Shown: positions 27,598 to 36,020, counted from the stretch's first letter. The stretch: DNA of 64,000 nucleotides from Streptomyces pyxinicus (GCF_024753135.1 NZ_JANUGP010000002.1:372001-436000); one strand, 5' to 3'. The notes: a model not told the origin generated them from the letters alone. Numbers and translations: made by a program.

Positions 27598-29256
27598 TCA
27601 TCCCGCGCGACGATGTTGTTTGGGACGAGATCGTTTCTCGACGTACATCCGCTCGTCGGCGGATTTCAACACCTCGTCCGCCGTCATCCCGCAGTGCGCC
27701 CACCCGATGCCGAAGCTCGCGCCCACCCGCACCGCCCGCCCCTCGGCCCGGATCGGCTGGATGATCTCGTTGCGCAGCCGTACGGCGAGGTCCTGGGCGT
27801 CGGCCTGCCCCAGCCCGTCGGCGAGGATCACGAACTCGTCGCCGCCCAGCCGGGCCACCGTGTCGCCGTCCCGCACCCCGCGCGACAGCCGCCGGGCCAC
27901 CTCGATCAGCACCGCGTCACCCGCGTTGTGCCCGAACCGGTCGTTGATCGACTTGAAGCCGTCCAGGTCGCAGAAGAGCACCGCGAGCCCCTTGGCCCCG
28001 TCGTCGCGGTCGTCCTCGGGGGCGGCGGTGTGCACGTGGTGGTCGTACCCGTCGTACGCCTCCGCGCCCGGCGCGAAGTCGAAGCCGTGGCCGCCGGGGA
28101 GGTCGTACGCGGGGTGGCCGTAGGCCGCGTCCAGGGAGCCCAGCGCGCCGGCGTGCGCCGGGCGCCCGCACAGCCGGGCCGACAGGCGGGCGCGCAGCTC
28201 GGCGGAGTTCGGCAGCCCGGTCAGCGAGTCGTGGGAGGCGCGGTGGGCGAGCTGCAGCTCGCGCCGCTTGCGCTCCTCTATGTCCTCGACGTGGGTGAGC
28301 AGGAAGCGCGGTCCGTCGGCCGCGTCCGCGACGACCGAGTTGCGCAGGGACACCCACACGTAGCTGCCGTCCCGGCGGGCGAGGCGCAGCTCGGCGCGCC
28401 CGCCCTCCGCCGAGGTCCGCAGCAGCGTGCCGATGTCCTCGGGGTGCACCAGGTCGGAGAAGGAGTAGCGGCGCATCGCGGCGGCGGGGCGGTTCAGCAG
28501 CCGGCACAGGGCGTCGTTGGTGCGCAGGATGCGGCCGTGCTGGTCGCCGCCCATCTCGGCGATGGCCATGCCGGAGGGGGCGTACTCGAAGGCCTGCCGG
28601 AAGCTCTCCTCGCTGGCCCGCAGCGCCTGCTGCTCGCGTTCCAGGCGGACCAGGGCGCGCTGCATGTTGGAGCGCAGCCGGGCGTTGCTGATCGCGATGG
28701 CGGCCTGGAACGCGTACATCTGGAGGGCCTCGCGGCCCCAGGCGCCCGGCCGGCGGCCGTTGCGCGGCCGGTCGACGGATATGACGCCGAGCAGCTCGCC
28801 GGAGGACGTCCCGCCCTGGAGGCCCGGGCTGTACATCGGCGCGAAGAGCCGGTCGGAGGGGTGCCACTCGTCCTCGAAGCGGGGCGCGGGGCCGTCGGTG
28901 AACCACTGCGGGACGTCGTCGTCGTCCAGCACCCAGCCCTCGGTGTGCGGTATGAACACGAGGTCGCCCCAGCGCTCGCCCATGTTCAGCCGCCGGTCCC
29001 AGGACGCCCGGGAGCCGGCCCGGCCGGTGATCAGGGCCTCGGCGGCGGGGTTCCCGGAGAAGGCGGCGACGACGAGGTCCCCGTCGGGCCGTACGAGGTT
29101 CACGCACGCCAGTTCGTATCCGAGGGCGCTGACGGCGCCGTCGGCGACGGTCTGGAGGGTGTCCGCGAGGCTGCGTGCCGTGTTCATGTCGGCCATGACC
29201 TGGTGCAGCTGTCGCAGGGACGCAAGACGGACATACGGCTCCGACTCGGTCTCCAT
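27598..29256 (-). CDS. cdgB: diguanylate cyclase with GAF and PAS domains (CdgB-like)
   Basis: A 552-residue signalling protein: GAF domain (about 20-190), PAS (about 215-335, with DGSYVWVSLRNSVVADAADG) and GGDEF (about 345-545). The active-site loop VARLGGDEFVILADGL is intact, and the inhibitory I-site RxxD is present as RDGD five residues before it. It would make c-di-GMP, which in Streptomyces holds BldD in its repressing form. The GGDEF domain has an unusual ~55-residue Gly/Asp/His-rich insertion (PAYDLPGGHGFDFAPGAEAY region). A perfect CRP-type palindrome lies about 150 bp upstream. Confidence 0.88.
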   Translation of the reverse strand: METESEPYVRLASLRQLHQVMADMNTARSLADTLQTVADGAVSALGYELACVNLVRPDGDLVVAAFSGNPAAEALITGRAGSRASWDRRLNMGERWGDLVFIPHTEGWVLDDDDVPQWFTDGPAPRFEDEWHPSDRLFAPMYSPGLQGGTSSGELLGVISVDRPRNGRRPGAWGREALQMYAFQAAIAISNARLRSNMQRALVRLEREQQALRASEESFRQAFEYAPSGMAIAEMGGDQHGRILRTNDALCRLLNRPAAAMRRYSFSDLVHPEDIGTLLRTSAEGGRAELRLARRDGSYVWVSLRNSVVADAADGPRFLLTHVEDIEERKRRELQLAHRASHDSLTGLPNSAELRARLSARLCGRPAHAGALGSLDAAYGHPAYDLPGGHGFDFAPGAEAYDGYDHHVHTAAPEDDRDDGAKGLAVLFCDLDGFKSINDRFGHNAGDAVLIEVARRLSRGVRDGDTVARLGGDEFVILADGLGQADAQDLAVRLRNEIIQPIRAEGRAVRVGASFGIGWAHCGMTADEVLKSADERMYVEKRSRPKQHRRAG

Positions 29257-29404
29257 GCTCGCCCTCCCCCCGAGACCTCGGCGCGAATCAAGGGTTGTGC
29301 CCGGCGCTTCTTCGCGGTGGCTCTTCCGGTCTGTCGCGGCTTCCCCGCCACTGAATCACAGCGCGCTGCCCACTCGGTACACAGGGTCAACAATTCCTGC
29401 CCCT

Positions 29405-29420
29405 TGTGACTCAAGTCACA
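29405..29420. promoter_or_regulatory. perfect CRP-type site TGTGA-N6-TCACA
   Basis: TGTGACTCAAGTCACA is an exact fit to the CRP/FNR-family cAMP-receptor consensus and fully palindromic. It lies in the intergenic region shared by cdgB (start 149 bp away, minus strand) and the flavin reductase gene (start 172 bp away, plus strand). Streptomyces Crp recognises a site of this form. Confidence 0.7.
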
Positions 29421-29591
29421 GGCGAACATGAACAATTCAGTGAAGCTTCTGCATTTCGCCGGTGCGTTCCCGACCGCGGGACGTGTGGCCGTGCCCGCTT
29501 GCCGACCGCGGCGGATCGGCCGCTGGACCTAGGTCCCGGCTCCTCCGCGGGCCCGATGCGGGCCGCCGGGGCGGAGACTAGCGTTTCCGGC

Positions 29592-30164
29592 GTGCTGAAC
29601 ACCGCCTCTTCCACCACCCTCGCCGGTTCCGGGCATGCTGAGGGGGTGAGCGACGACGAGTTCCGGGCCGCGCTGTCCCGGCTGGCGGCGGGCGTGGTCC
29701 TGGTGACCGCGCAGGAACCCCCGCTGGACCCCGACGACCCCGGGGCTCCCGGTGTCGAGGACGTCGGCATGACGGCGACCGCGTTCATGTCGGTCTCGCT
29801 GGAGCCGCCGCTCGTCATGGTCAGCCTGCGCACCGGCTCCCGCATGGACGACCTGCTCGACGAGCAGCCGCTGTGGGCGGTGTCGGTCCTCGCCGAGAGC
29901 CAGCGGCACATCGCGGGCCGCTTCGCGATGAAGGGCCGCATCAGCGACCGGCTGCTCTTCGAGGACATCGCCCGCACGCGCGGCACCGCGACGGGCGCCC
30001 CGCTGGTGGGCGGCGCGCTCGCCACCCTGGAGTGCCGCACCGAGCAGCGGGTCACGGCGGGCGACCACACCCTCGTCATCGGCCGCGTGCTGACGGCCGC
30101 GGTACCGAGCACCGAGGGCGGCCCACTGCTGTACTTCCGGGGCAGGTACCGGCCGCTGGGCTGA
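29592..30164 (+). CDS. flavin reductase-like (FMN-binding) protein
   Basis: About 190 residues with the flavin reductase split-barrel: DEFRAALSRLAAGVVLVTAQ, GMTATAFMSVSLEPPLVMVS and SVLAESQRHIAGRFAMKGRI are the hallmark strands. It would reduce FMN/FAD with NAD(P)H, perhaps supplying a monooxygenase elsewhere. The start is uncertain: GTG 29592, ATG 29556 and GTG 29646 are all in frame, and none has a good ribosome site. The stop codon falls in the first, degenerate unit of an 18-bp tandem repeat. Confidence 0.82.
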   Translation: MLNTASSTTLAGSGHAEGVSDDEFRAALSRLAAGVVLVTAQEPPLDPDDPGAPGVEDVGMTATAFMSVSLEPPLVMVSLRTGSRMDDLLDEQPLWAVSVLAESQRHIAGRFAMKGRISDRLLFEDIARTRGTATGAPLVGGALATLECRTEQRVTAGDHTLVIGRVLTAAVPSTEGGPLLYFRGRYRPLG

Positions 30165-30199
30165 GCACGGGCGCCCGCCGGGCCGAGCCCCGGGCCGCT

Positions 30200-30271
30200 G
30201 GGCTGAGCACGGGCCGCGGGCTGAGCACGGGCCGCGGGCTGAGCACGGGCCGCGGGCTGAGCACGGGCCGC
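30200..30271. repeat. 18-bp tandem repeat, four exact copies
   Basis: GGGCTGAGCACGGGCCGC is repeated four times without change. A diverged partial copy at 30158-30173 contains the stop codon of the flavin reductase gene. The array follows that gene directly, so it may have grown from the gene's own end by slippage. Confidence 0.9.
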
Positions 30272-30296
30272 GCCCGCGTGTTCGGTGGCCGCCGGG

Positions 30297-30362
30297 GCCG
30301 TCCGCCGCATACCCGGGGGCCGTCCGCCGCATATCCGGTAACCGTCCGCCGCATATCCGGTG
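30297..30362. repeat. 22-bp tandem repeat, three copies
   Basis: The unit GCCGTCCGCCGCATATCCGG plus two bases occurs three times with 1-4 differences. It lies between the 18-bp array and the GNAT gene and contains no recognisable gene. Confidence 0.85.
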
Positions 30363-30395
30363 GCCGCCGGCGGCCGTCCTCCCTAGGGTGACCCG

Positions 30396-30854
30396 ATGCC
30401 GCCACGCCTGGACGAGATCACCCCCGCGAACCTCGACACGGCCCTCGCCGTCCGGGTCCGCTCCGACCAGGAGCACGCCGTCGCACCGGTCGCGAACTCC
30501 CTCGCGGAGGCGTACGTCCACCCGCCCGGCGTCGCCTGGCCCAGGCTGATCGTGGACGGGGACCGCGCGGTCGGCTTCCTGATGGCGTTCCTGGACATCG
30601 ACTGGTACGGCGACGGCAGTGCCCGCCGCTCCGGGCTGTGGCGCCTCAACATCGCCGCCGGACGACAGGGCCGGGGCTACGGCCGGTTCGCCGTGGACCG
30701 CGTCGAAGAGGAGATCCGGCGCCGCGGCGGCACCCGGCTGTACGTCACCTGGCATCCCGGCCCGGACGGCCCCGAGGAGTTCTACCGCCGGCTCGGCTTC
30801 CGCGAGAACGGCGAGACGAGCGGCGGACAGACGGTGGCCGTAAGGGAGTGGTGA
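30396..30854 (+). CDS. GNAT-family N-acetyltransferase
   Basis: A 152-residue single GNAT domain. The acetyl-CoA loop is AAGRQGRGYGRFAVDRVEEE (Q/RxxGxG/A pattern), preceded by GLWRLNIA and followed by YRRLGFRENGE near the C-terminus, where the usual tyrosine sits. Length is normal for the family. It transfers an acetyl group to an amine on an unknown substrate. It starts at ATG 30396, just after a short-repeat region that probably contains its promoter, and converges with the MarR gene. Confidence 0.85.
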   Translation: MPPRLDEITPANLDTALAVRVRSDQEHAVAPVANSLAEAYVHPPGVAWPRLIVDGDRAVGFLMAFLDIDWYGDGSARRSGLWRLNIAAGRQGRGYGRFAVDRVEEEIRRRGGTRLYVTWHPGPDGPEEFYRRLGFRENGETSGGQTVAVREW

Positions 30855-30872
30855 CCGGTCCGGCCGGTCACG

Positions 30873-31331
30873 TCAGGCGAACGGCCCCTCCAGTGTGAAG
30901 CGACGGAGCTGGCGGGCGAAGGTCTCGGCCTCGCCCGGGGGCCACGCGGACAGGCTCGCCATGATGTGGGCGGCCAGCCGGGTGCGCAGCTCGGCCACGG
31001 CCTGCCGGCCCGGCTCGGTGAGCACCAGCAGCTGGGCGCGCCGGTCGGCGGGGTCGGGTTCGCGCCGGACGAGACCGGCGCCCTCCAGCCGGGAGGCCCG
31101 GCGCGTCACGCCGGAACGGTCGAGGCCCACCTCGGGCGCCAGGTCGGCCGCGCTGCAGGGGCCGTTCCGGGCGATCGCGCTGAGCACGGGGTAGGTCAGT
31201 TCGTCCACCGCCTCGCCCATGTCCTCGGTCAGCGTCTGATGCAGCCGGGTGCGGGTGGTGCGCCGCAGGAGCACGCCCAGCGCGTCCGCGATCTCCTGCC
31301 CGGCGTCCTTCTCGGTCTCCGATGACTCCAC
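30873..31331 (-). CDS. MarR-family transcriptional regulator
   Basis: A 152-residue winged-helix regulator: ELTYPVLSAIARNGPCSAAD, LAPEVGLDRSGVTRRASRLE, then the wing REPDPADRRAQLLVLTEPGR. GTG 31331 has GGGAG seven bases upstream. It is divergent from the SnoaL-like gene; two identical-armed palindromes lie between them and are the likely operators, so it probably represses itself and its neighbour until a ligand binds. The ligand is unknown. Confidence 0.9.
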   Translation of the reverse strand: MESSETEKDAGQEIADALGVLLRRTTRTRLHQTLTEDMGEAVDELTYPVLSAIARNGPCSAADLAPEVGLDRSGVTRRASRLEGAGLVRREPDPADRRAQLLVLTEPGRQAVAELRTRLAAHIMASLSAWPPGEAETFARQLRRFTLEGPFA

Positions 31332-31367
31332 GGGTGACTCCCTAGATGACTTCACCCCCGAAGAATA

Positions 31368-31425
31368 GCGTGCGCTGCGCACGCAACTGGTGCTACAGTC
31401 AAGGCGAAGCGTGCGCGGCGCACGC
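31368..31425. promoter_or_regulatory. twin palindromic MarR operators
   Basis: GCGTGCGCTGCGCACGC (31368-31384) and GCGTGCGCGGCGCACGC (31409-31425) are perfect palindromes with 7-base arms and a 3-base centre. They differ only at the centre and are spaced 41 bp apart, about four helical turns. They lie in the divergent MarR/SnoaL-like promoter region. Confidence 0.85.
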
Positions 31426-31453
31426 ATCTCGGATTCCGAGGAAGGAACCTGCC

Positions 31454-31846
31454 ATGACCCGCACCGGCATCGAGGCCGCCCTGACCGACCTGCTCTTCAA
31501 CGACGAGCTGACCCTCCAGGAGGCCGCCGACCGCCACTTCGCCCCGGAGTACCGCCAGCGCACGGACGGCGAGTGGGCCGACCGCGGCGAGTTCCTCGAC
31601 CACATCGCCCACCTGCGCACCCTCGTCGCCGGCGGACACGTCGAGGTGCACGAGGAGCTGTACGACGGCAGCCGGTACGCCGACCGGCACACCGCCCACG
31701 TCACCAAGAAGGACGGCACGACCGTGCGGATGGAGGTGTACGTCTTCGCCGACCTGACGGCCGACGGCCGCTTCCGCCGCATCGAGGAGACCACCCTGAT
31801 GCTCCAGGGCTCCAGCACGGACCGCGACCTGGGCAGCGCCCGCTGA
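31454..31846 (+). CDS. SnoaL-like/NTF2-fold protein
   Basis: A 130-residue NTF2-like protein: ALTDLLFNDELTLQEAADRH, then FAPEYRQRTDGEWADRGEFL, then beta strands with a C-terminal RFRRIEETTLMLQG. This fold includes polyketide cyclases, isomerases and non-catalytic binders; no catalytic residue assignment is possible by eye. ATG 31454 is preceded by GAAGGA. It is divergent from the MarR gene and downstream of the twin operators, so it is the likely MarR target, perhaps in detoxification. Confidence 0.8.
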   Translation: MTRTGIEAALTDLLFNDELTLQEAADRHFAPEYRQRTDGEWADRGEFLDHIAHLRTLVAGGHVEVHEELYDGSRYADRHTAHVTKKDGTTVRMEVYVFADLTADGRFRRIEETTLMLQGSSTDRDLGSAR

Positions 31847-31858
31847 CCTCTCCGCCGC

Positions 31859-32287
31859 CTAGTCCCAGCTCCGCCCCGTACGTCCCCGCTTGGTGTCGGA
31901 GCGCTGCTTCTTCTCGCGCAGCCGGCGTTCGTTGATGCCGCGCGGGATGCGGGTGGGGCGGCGGGGCTTGGGCGGGGGCGCGGTGGCCTCGGCGAGCAGC
32001 GCGGCGAGGCGTACGGCGGCAGCCTCGCGGTTGCGCCACTGGGAGCGGTGCTCGGAGGCGCGCACGGTGACGACGCCGTCGGCGAGCCGCCCGGACAGCC
32101 GCGCCAGCGCCCGCTCCTTCCACACCGGAGGCAGCGCCTCGGTCCCCGCCAGGTCGAAGCGCAGCTCCACCTGGGAGTCGCTGGTGTTGACGTGCTGTCC
32201 GCCAGGCCCCGACGACCGCGAGAAACGCCACATCAGCTCGGCCTCGGGGAGCGAGACCGAGCCGCGGATGAGATAGGGCCCGGACAT
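31859..32287 (-). CDS. arfB: peptidyl-tRNA hydrolase ArfB (YaeJ)
   Basis: A 142-residue release-factor-like protein. It has the catalytic GGQ in SRSSGPGGQHVNTSDSQVEL and a basic C-terminal tail (RRLREKKQRSDTKRGRTGR) that inserts into the mRNA channel of stalled ribosomes. It releases the nascent chain when tmRNA rescue fails. Length and domain order match ArfB rather than a full release factor. MSGPYLIRGS at 32287 is taken as the start; ATG 32296 or 32308 are alternatives. Confidence 0.9.
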   Translation of the reverse strand: MSGPYLIRGSVSLPEAELMWRFSRSSGPGGQHVNTSDSQVELRFDLAGTEALPPVWKERALARLSGRLADGVVTVRASEHRSQWRNREAAAVRLAALLAEATAPPPKPRRPTRIPRGINERRLREKKQRSDTKRGRTGRSWD

Positions 32288-32480
32288 GCCCTCCATGTTC
32301 CCGGCCACGCCCCCGGCACGTCACCCGGTTTTCGAGGACTCGGGTAAAAAAGGTAAAGGGAGCCGGAACCATGGGGACCCCCCTCGACGTTGTGCGGGGT
32401 GACGGTAGCTTCAGCTTCGTCGGCATACACGTGCGGGGACATCCAAGCGTGCAGGGAAATCTAAGGAAGGGACTCCCAAC

Positions 32481-33056
32481 ATGGCTGTAAGCCTGTCCAA
32501 GGGTGGCAACGTCTCGCTCACCAAGGAGGCTCCGGGCCTGACGGCCGTCACCGTGGGCCTCGGCTGGGACGTCCGCACCACCACCGGCACGGACTTCGAC
32601 CTGGACGCCTCCGCGATCGCGGTCAACGGCCAGGGCAAGGTCTACTCGGACGCGCACTTCGTCTTCTTCAACAACAAGCAGACCCCGGACAACACGATCG
32701 TCCACACCGGTGACAACCGCACCGGCGAGGGCGCGGGTGACGACGAGGCGATCAACGTCGACCTGGCCGGCCTCCCCGCCGACATCGAGAAGATCGTCTT
32801 CCCGGTCTCCATCTACGACGCCGAGAACCGCGGCCAGAACTTCGGCCAGGTCCGCAACGCCTACATCCGCATCGTCAACCAGGCGGGCGGCGCCGAGATC
32901 GCGCGCTACGACCTGTCCGAGGACGCCGCCACCGAAACCGCCATGGTCTTCGGCGAGCTGTACCGCAACGGCGCGGAGTGGAAGTTCCGCGCCGTCGGCC
33001 AGGGCTACGCCTCGGGCCTGGTCGGCATCGCCCAGGACTTCGGCGTCAACGTCTGA
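32481..33056 (+). CDS. terD: TerD-family stress protein
   Basis: A 191-residue calcium-binding TerD domain: [40 protein letters not shown] and [20 protein letters not shown] carry the acidic residues of the two calcium sites. Full family length. TerD proteins are linked to tellurite, oxidative and phage stress and to sporulation in Streptomyces. It stands alone with a good AAGGAAGGGA upstream; no other ter genes are adjacent. Confidence 0.93.
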   Translation: MAVSLSKGGNVSLTKEAPGLTAVTVGLGWDVRTTTGTDFDLDASAIAVNGQGKVYSDAHFVFFNNKQTPDNTIVHTGDNRTGEGAGDDEAINVDLAGLPADIEKIVFPVSIYDAENRGQNFGQVRNAYIRIVNQAGGAEIARYDLSEDAATETAMVFGELYRNGAEWKFRAVGQGYASGLVGIAQDFGVNV

Positions 33057-33162
33057 CGGTCCTTCGGTGCCGGTACCGACGCCGGTACCGGCCCCGAGTG
33101 ACCGGGGCGCCGTACACCGGCCCCCGGCCGTGCCGCGTCGCACGGCCGGGGTCCCCGGCTGT

Positions 33163-34590
33163 TCAGGGGCGGTCCGGCCGGCCGTCGCCGTACAGCCAGT
33201 GCTTCCAGATCCCGGTGAAGTCCGTGCCGGGGGCGCGCTTCTCGACGTACGCGGTGAAGTCGGCGGTGCTCGCGCCGCCGTGCCGGTGGGCGGCGGCCCA
33301 GCCGCGCAGCAGGGCCTTGAAGGCGCGGTCGCCGGTCTGCTGCCGGATCTTGTGCAGCACCATCGCGCCGCGCTCGTAGACGGGCCGGTCGGAGACGTGC
33401 GCGGCGCCGTCCGGCCGGGCCGGCGGGAAGGCCCAGAGGGCATCGTCGTCACGGTCGTCGTAGAGACCGGTGAAGATCTGCTGGGCGCTCCGGCCGCCGT
33501 GCTCCTCCTGGTACAGCCAGTCCGCGTAGGTGGCGAATCCCTCGTTGAGCCACATGTCCCGCCAGCTCCTCGGCGTGACCGAGTCGCCGTACCACTGATG
33601 GGCGAGTTCGTGGACGAGGGTGCCGGTCTCGGGGGCGCCGGGGAAGACGGGCCGGTTCTGCGTCTCCAGGGCGTAGCCCGCGTCACCGGGGCGGTCCACG
33701 ATCACGCCGGCCGAGGAGAAGGGGTAGGGGCCGAAGGTCCGCTCCTCCCAGGCGAGGATCTCCGGCAGCCTGGCCAGCACCCCGGCGCTCGCCTTCGCCT
33801 GCTCCGGGTCCACGGCGGTGAGCAGCGGCAGCCCGTGCGGGCCCGTGCTCCGGGTGATGGTGTAGTGGCCGATCGCGAGCGTGGCGAGGTAGCTCGCCAT
33901 CGGCTCGGCGGTGCGCCAGTGGTAGGTGGTGCGGCCGTCGTGGTCGTCGCTGCCGGTCAACTCGCCGTTGGAGACGGCCTGGAGCCCCTTCGGGACGGTG
34001 ACGGCGAGGTCGTAGGACGCCTTGTCCGAGGGGTGGTCGTTGCCGGGGAACCAGGCCATGGAGCCGACGGGTTCGCCGAGGGCGAGGGCGCCGTCGGCGG
34101 TGGGCAGCCAGCCCTCCTCGGAGCCGTCGGGGTCGGTGAGGGTGCGCGGGGCGCCCGCGTAGCGGACGGTCGTGCGGAAGACGGCGCCCTTGCCGAGATC
34201 GTCGTGGGGGCGGACGGTCAGCTCCTGGCCGGTCCGGCTGACCAGGGCGTCCTTGCCGTCGACGGTGACCGAGTCGACGCGCAGTCCGGCGAGGTCCAGG
34301 TCGAAGGCGGACAGGTCGGCGGTGGCGCGGGCGGTGATGACGGCCGTACCGGTGAGCCGGCGGCCGGCCGGGGCGTAGCCGAGGGTGAGGGCGTAGTGCG
34401 TGACGTCGTAGCCGCCGTTGCCCGCCTTCGGGAAGAAGGGGTCACGCACGCCGGAGCCGCCGGGGACGCCGTGCACACCACCGTCGCATGCGCTGACGGT
34501 CAGGGCCAGGGCGAGCAGGGCGGCGCCGAGGGGGACGAGGCGCGCGGGTACGGGTACGAGGCGCGCGGGTACGGGTACGAATCCGGGCAC
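33163..34590 (-). CDS. M1-family metallopeptidase, lipoprotein
   Basis: A protein of about 475 residues. The N-terminal signal carries a twice-repeated VPVPARL (21-bp DNA repeat) before the hydrophobic stretch and lipobox LTVSAC, so it is probably a lipoprotein. The zinc motif is HELAHQWYGDSVTPRSWRDM followed by WLNEGFATY, the HExxH-18-E arrangement of M1 peptidases. The preceding GYALETQNRP resembles the GxMEN substrate loop but lacks its Met-Glu order. It would trim peptides outside the membrane. GTG 34590 chosen; ATG 34653 also in frame. Substrate unknown. Confidence 0.85.
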   Translation of the reverse strand: MPGFVPVPARLVPVPARLVPLGAALLALALTVSACDGGVHGVPGGSGVRDPFFPKAGNGGYDVTHYALTLGYAPAGRRLTGTAVITARATADLSAFDLDLAGLRVDSVTVDGKDALVSRTGQELTVRPHDDLGKGAVFRTTVRYAGAPRTLTDPDGSEEGWLPTADGALALGEPVGSMAWFPGNDHPSDKASYDLAVTVPKGLQAVSNGELTGSDDHDGRTTYHWRTAEPMASYLATLAIGHYTITRSTGPHGLPLLTAVDPEQAKASAGVLARLPEILAWEERTFGPYPFSSAGVIVDRPGDAGYALETQNRPVFPGAPETGTLVHELAHQWYGDSVTPRSWRDMWLNEGFATYADWLYQEEHGGRSAQQIFTGLYDDRDDDALWAFPPARPDGAAHVSDRPVYERGAMVLHKIRQQTGDRAFKALLRGWAAAHRHGGASTADFTAYVEKRAPGTDFTGIWKHWLYGDGRPDRP

Positions 34591-34659
34591 GTCGGCGATC
34601 CTAGGCTTCCCCGGCCCACCGGGGCCGGGACACGGAGCCGGGCGTGACACCATCTGAGC

Positions 34660-35160
34660 GTGCTCGACATCGGCTACGCCCTCTCCAACCGGTTTCCGGA
34701 CCCCCCGCAGACCGACTACCGCCGCGCGGACATCCACGCGCTGCGGCACGACCTGTTCAGCGGTGACGTCTACCTCGCGGACACCGAGACGGACCGGGAG
34801 CTGTCCACAGCCTGGGGATGGGTGCCGGTGCTGGACTTCGCGTGGGCGCTGTGCGACATCGCCGAGCAGTTGGACCGGGACCCGCTGGGCTCCCGCGCCG
34901 CCAAGCCGCAGCGGGCCGAGCTGGACTTCACCGAGTCGACCGACCGCATGCTCTTCGAGCGCCGCTTCGGCTGGGTCGAGATCGGCTCCGACTGGACCCC
35001 CGCCGAGGAACCCCCGCTGAGCTTCTCGCACGCCGAACTGCGCCGCGAGGCCCGCGACTTCCTGCACGACCTGCTCGCGGACCTCACCGACCTGCACGAC
35101 GACCTCGCCGAGAACCCGGCGATCTGGACGCTCCAGGCCCGCTTCCCCCGCCTGCCCTGA
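34660..35160 (+). CDS. hypothetical protein (166 aa)
   Basis: I do not recognise the family. The protein is acidic, starts MLDIGYALSNRFPDPPQTDY, and contains STAWGWVPVLDFAWALCDIA and a C-terminal LHDLLADLTDLHDDLAENPA helix. It looks cytoplasmic, with no signal or membrane segment, and codon use matches the neighbours. GTG 34660 starts divergently from the M1 peptidase gene, about 70 bp away, so the two may share a promoter region. It converges with the pentapeptide-repeat gene. Confidence 0.72.
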   Translation: MLDIGYALSNRFPDPPQTDYRRADIHALRHDLFSGDVYLADTETDRELSTAWGWVPVLDFAWALCDIAEQLDRDPLGSRAAKPQRAELDFTESTDRMLFERRFGWVEIGSDWTPAEEPPLSFSHAELRREARDFLHDLLADLTDLHDDLAENPAIWTLQARFPRLP

Positions 35161-35173
35161 GCGCCGCCCGGCC

Positions 35174-35872
35174 TCACTCCACCCGGATCCCCAGCTCGGC
35201 CGCCAGCGCCGGCGCCAGGTCGAGCAGCTGCCCGGTGCTGATCACCGCCCCGGACAGCCGGTCGAGGCCGCGCGCGACCTCCAGAGGGACGGCCCCGCGC
35301 AGGTCCACATCCTTCAGGGTGGCGTTGCCGAAGTCGGCCCCCCTCAGGGCACAGTCGACGAACTCCACCCGCTCCAGGCGCGCCCCCGAGAAGTCCGGCT
35401 CGACCAGCACACAGGACTCGAAGACCACGTCTCTCAGCCGGGCCTCGCGGAAGTTGAGGAAGTCCAGCTTGCCTCCCCGGACCACGACCCGCTCCAGCAC
35501 CGAGCCGTGCAGCTGGGTGCCGCCCAGGCGGGCCTCGACCAGCTCGACGTCCCGCAAGGTGGCCTCGGCGAGCCGGGTGCCGACCCCGCGCAGCCCGGTC
35601 AGCACCGAGTCCAGCACCCGGGCCCGGCCCAGCGCCGTCTCGTCCACCGCGCAGCCCGTCAGCGCGCAGTCCATGAACCGGGCGCCCGCGCCGTCCTGCC
35701 CGGCCAGGTCCAGGTCCCGGAACTCCACCCCGTCGTAGTCACCGTCCGGCTCCAGCTCCCCGCCGGTCCACGGCTCCAGGGCCGGCAGCCGCACCTCCGG
35801 CCGCCGCGCCGCCTTCACCGCGGGCCGGACCGCCGGCCCGCCACTCACGCCACTCACCGCTCTCCTCGCCAT
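35174..35872 (-). CDS. pentapeptide-repeat protein
   Basis: A 232-residue protein. From about residue 75 it is a run of A(D/N)LXX-type repeats (VEFRDLDLAGQDGAGARFMD, then CALTGCAVDETALGRARVLD, ... FSGARLERVEFVDCALRGAD) forming a right-handed beta-helix. Such proteins include DNA mimics that shield gyrase (MfpA/Qnr type), but many have no known role. A 50-residue Arg/Ala/Pro-rich head precedes the repeats. ATG 35872 selected. No toxin or gyrase gene is nearby. Confidence 0.88.
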   Translation of the reverse strand: MARRAVSGVSGGPAVRPAVKAARRPEVRLPALEPWTGGELEPDGDYDGVEFRDLDLAGQDGAGARFMDCALTGCAVDETALGRARVLDSVLTGLRGVGTRLAEATLRDVELVEARLGGTQLHGSVLERVVVRGGKLDFLNFREARLRDVVFESCVLVEPDFSGARLERVEFVDCALRGADFGNATLKDVDLRGAVPLEVARGLDRLSGAVISTGQLLDLAPALAAELGIRVE

Positions 35873-35933
35873 GCCCCCATGCTGCACCTCGCCACTGACA
35901 GTCCCCGCCCTCCGCATCACGGGGGGGGCACCC

Positions 35934-36020
35934 ATGCACGCCGTACGACTGCCCGCCTTCGGCCCCGCCGAGAACCTGACCCACGAGGAGGCCCCGGCCC
36001 CGCGCCGGCCACTCCAGCCG
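35934..36020 (+). pseudogene. 5' fragment of a quinone oxidoreductase/MDR gene
   Basis: ATG 35934 opens MHAVRLPAFGPAENLTHEEA, which reads like the first ~20 residues of a medium-chain dehydrogenase/zinc-type quinone oxidoreductase. It then becomes low-complexity and runs into the 3' end of the FAD oxidoreductase gene on the other strand. No remainder of the gene is present, so this looks like a deletion remnant. Confidence 0.5.

Noticed and set aside
29405..29420. A BldD box upstream of cdgB
   Set aside because: The sequence fits CRP exactly and fails several BldD consensus positions.
30200..30362. A CRISPR array after the flavin reductase gene
   Set aside because: Units are contiguous with no spacers, so this is a simple tandem repeat.
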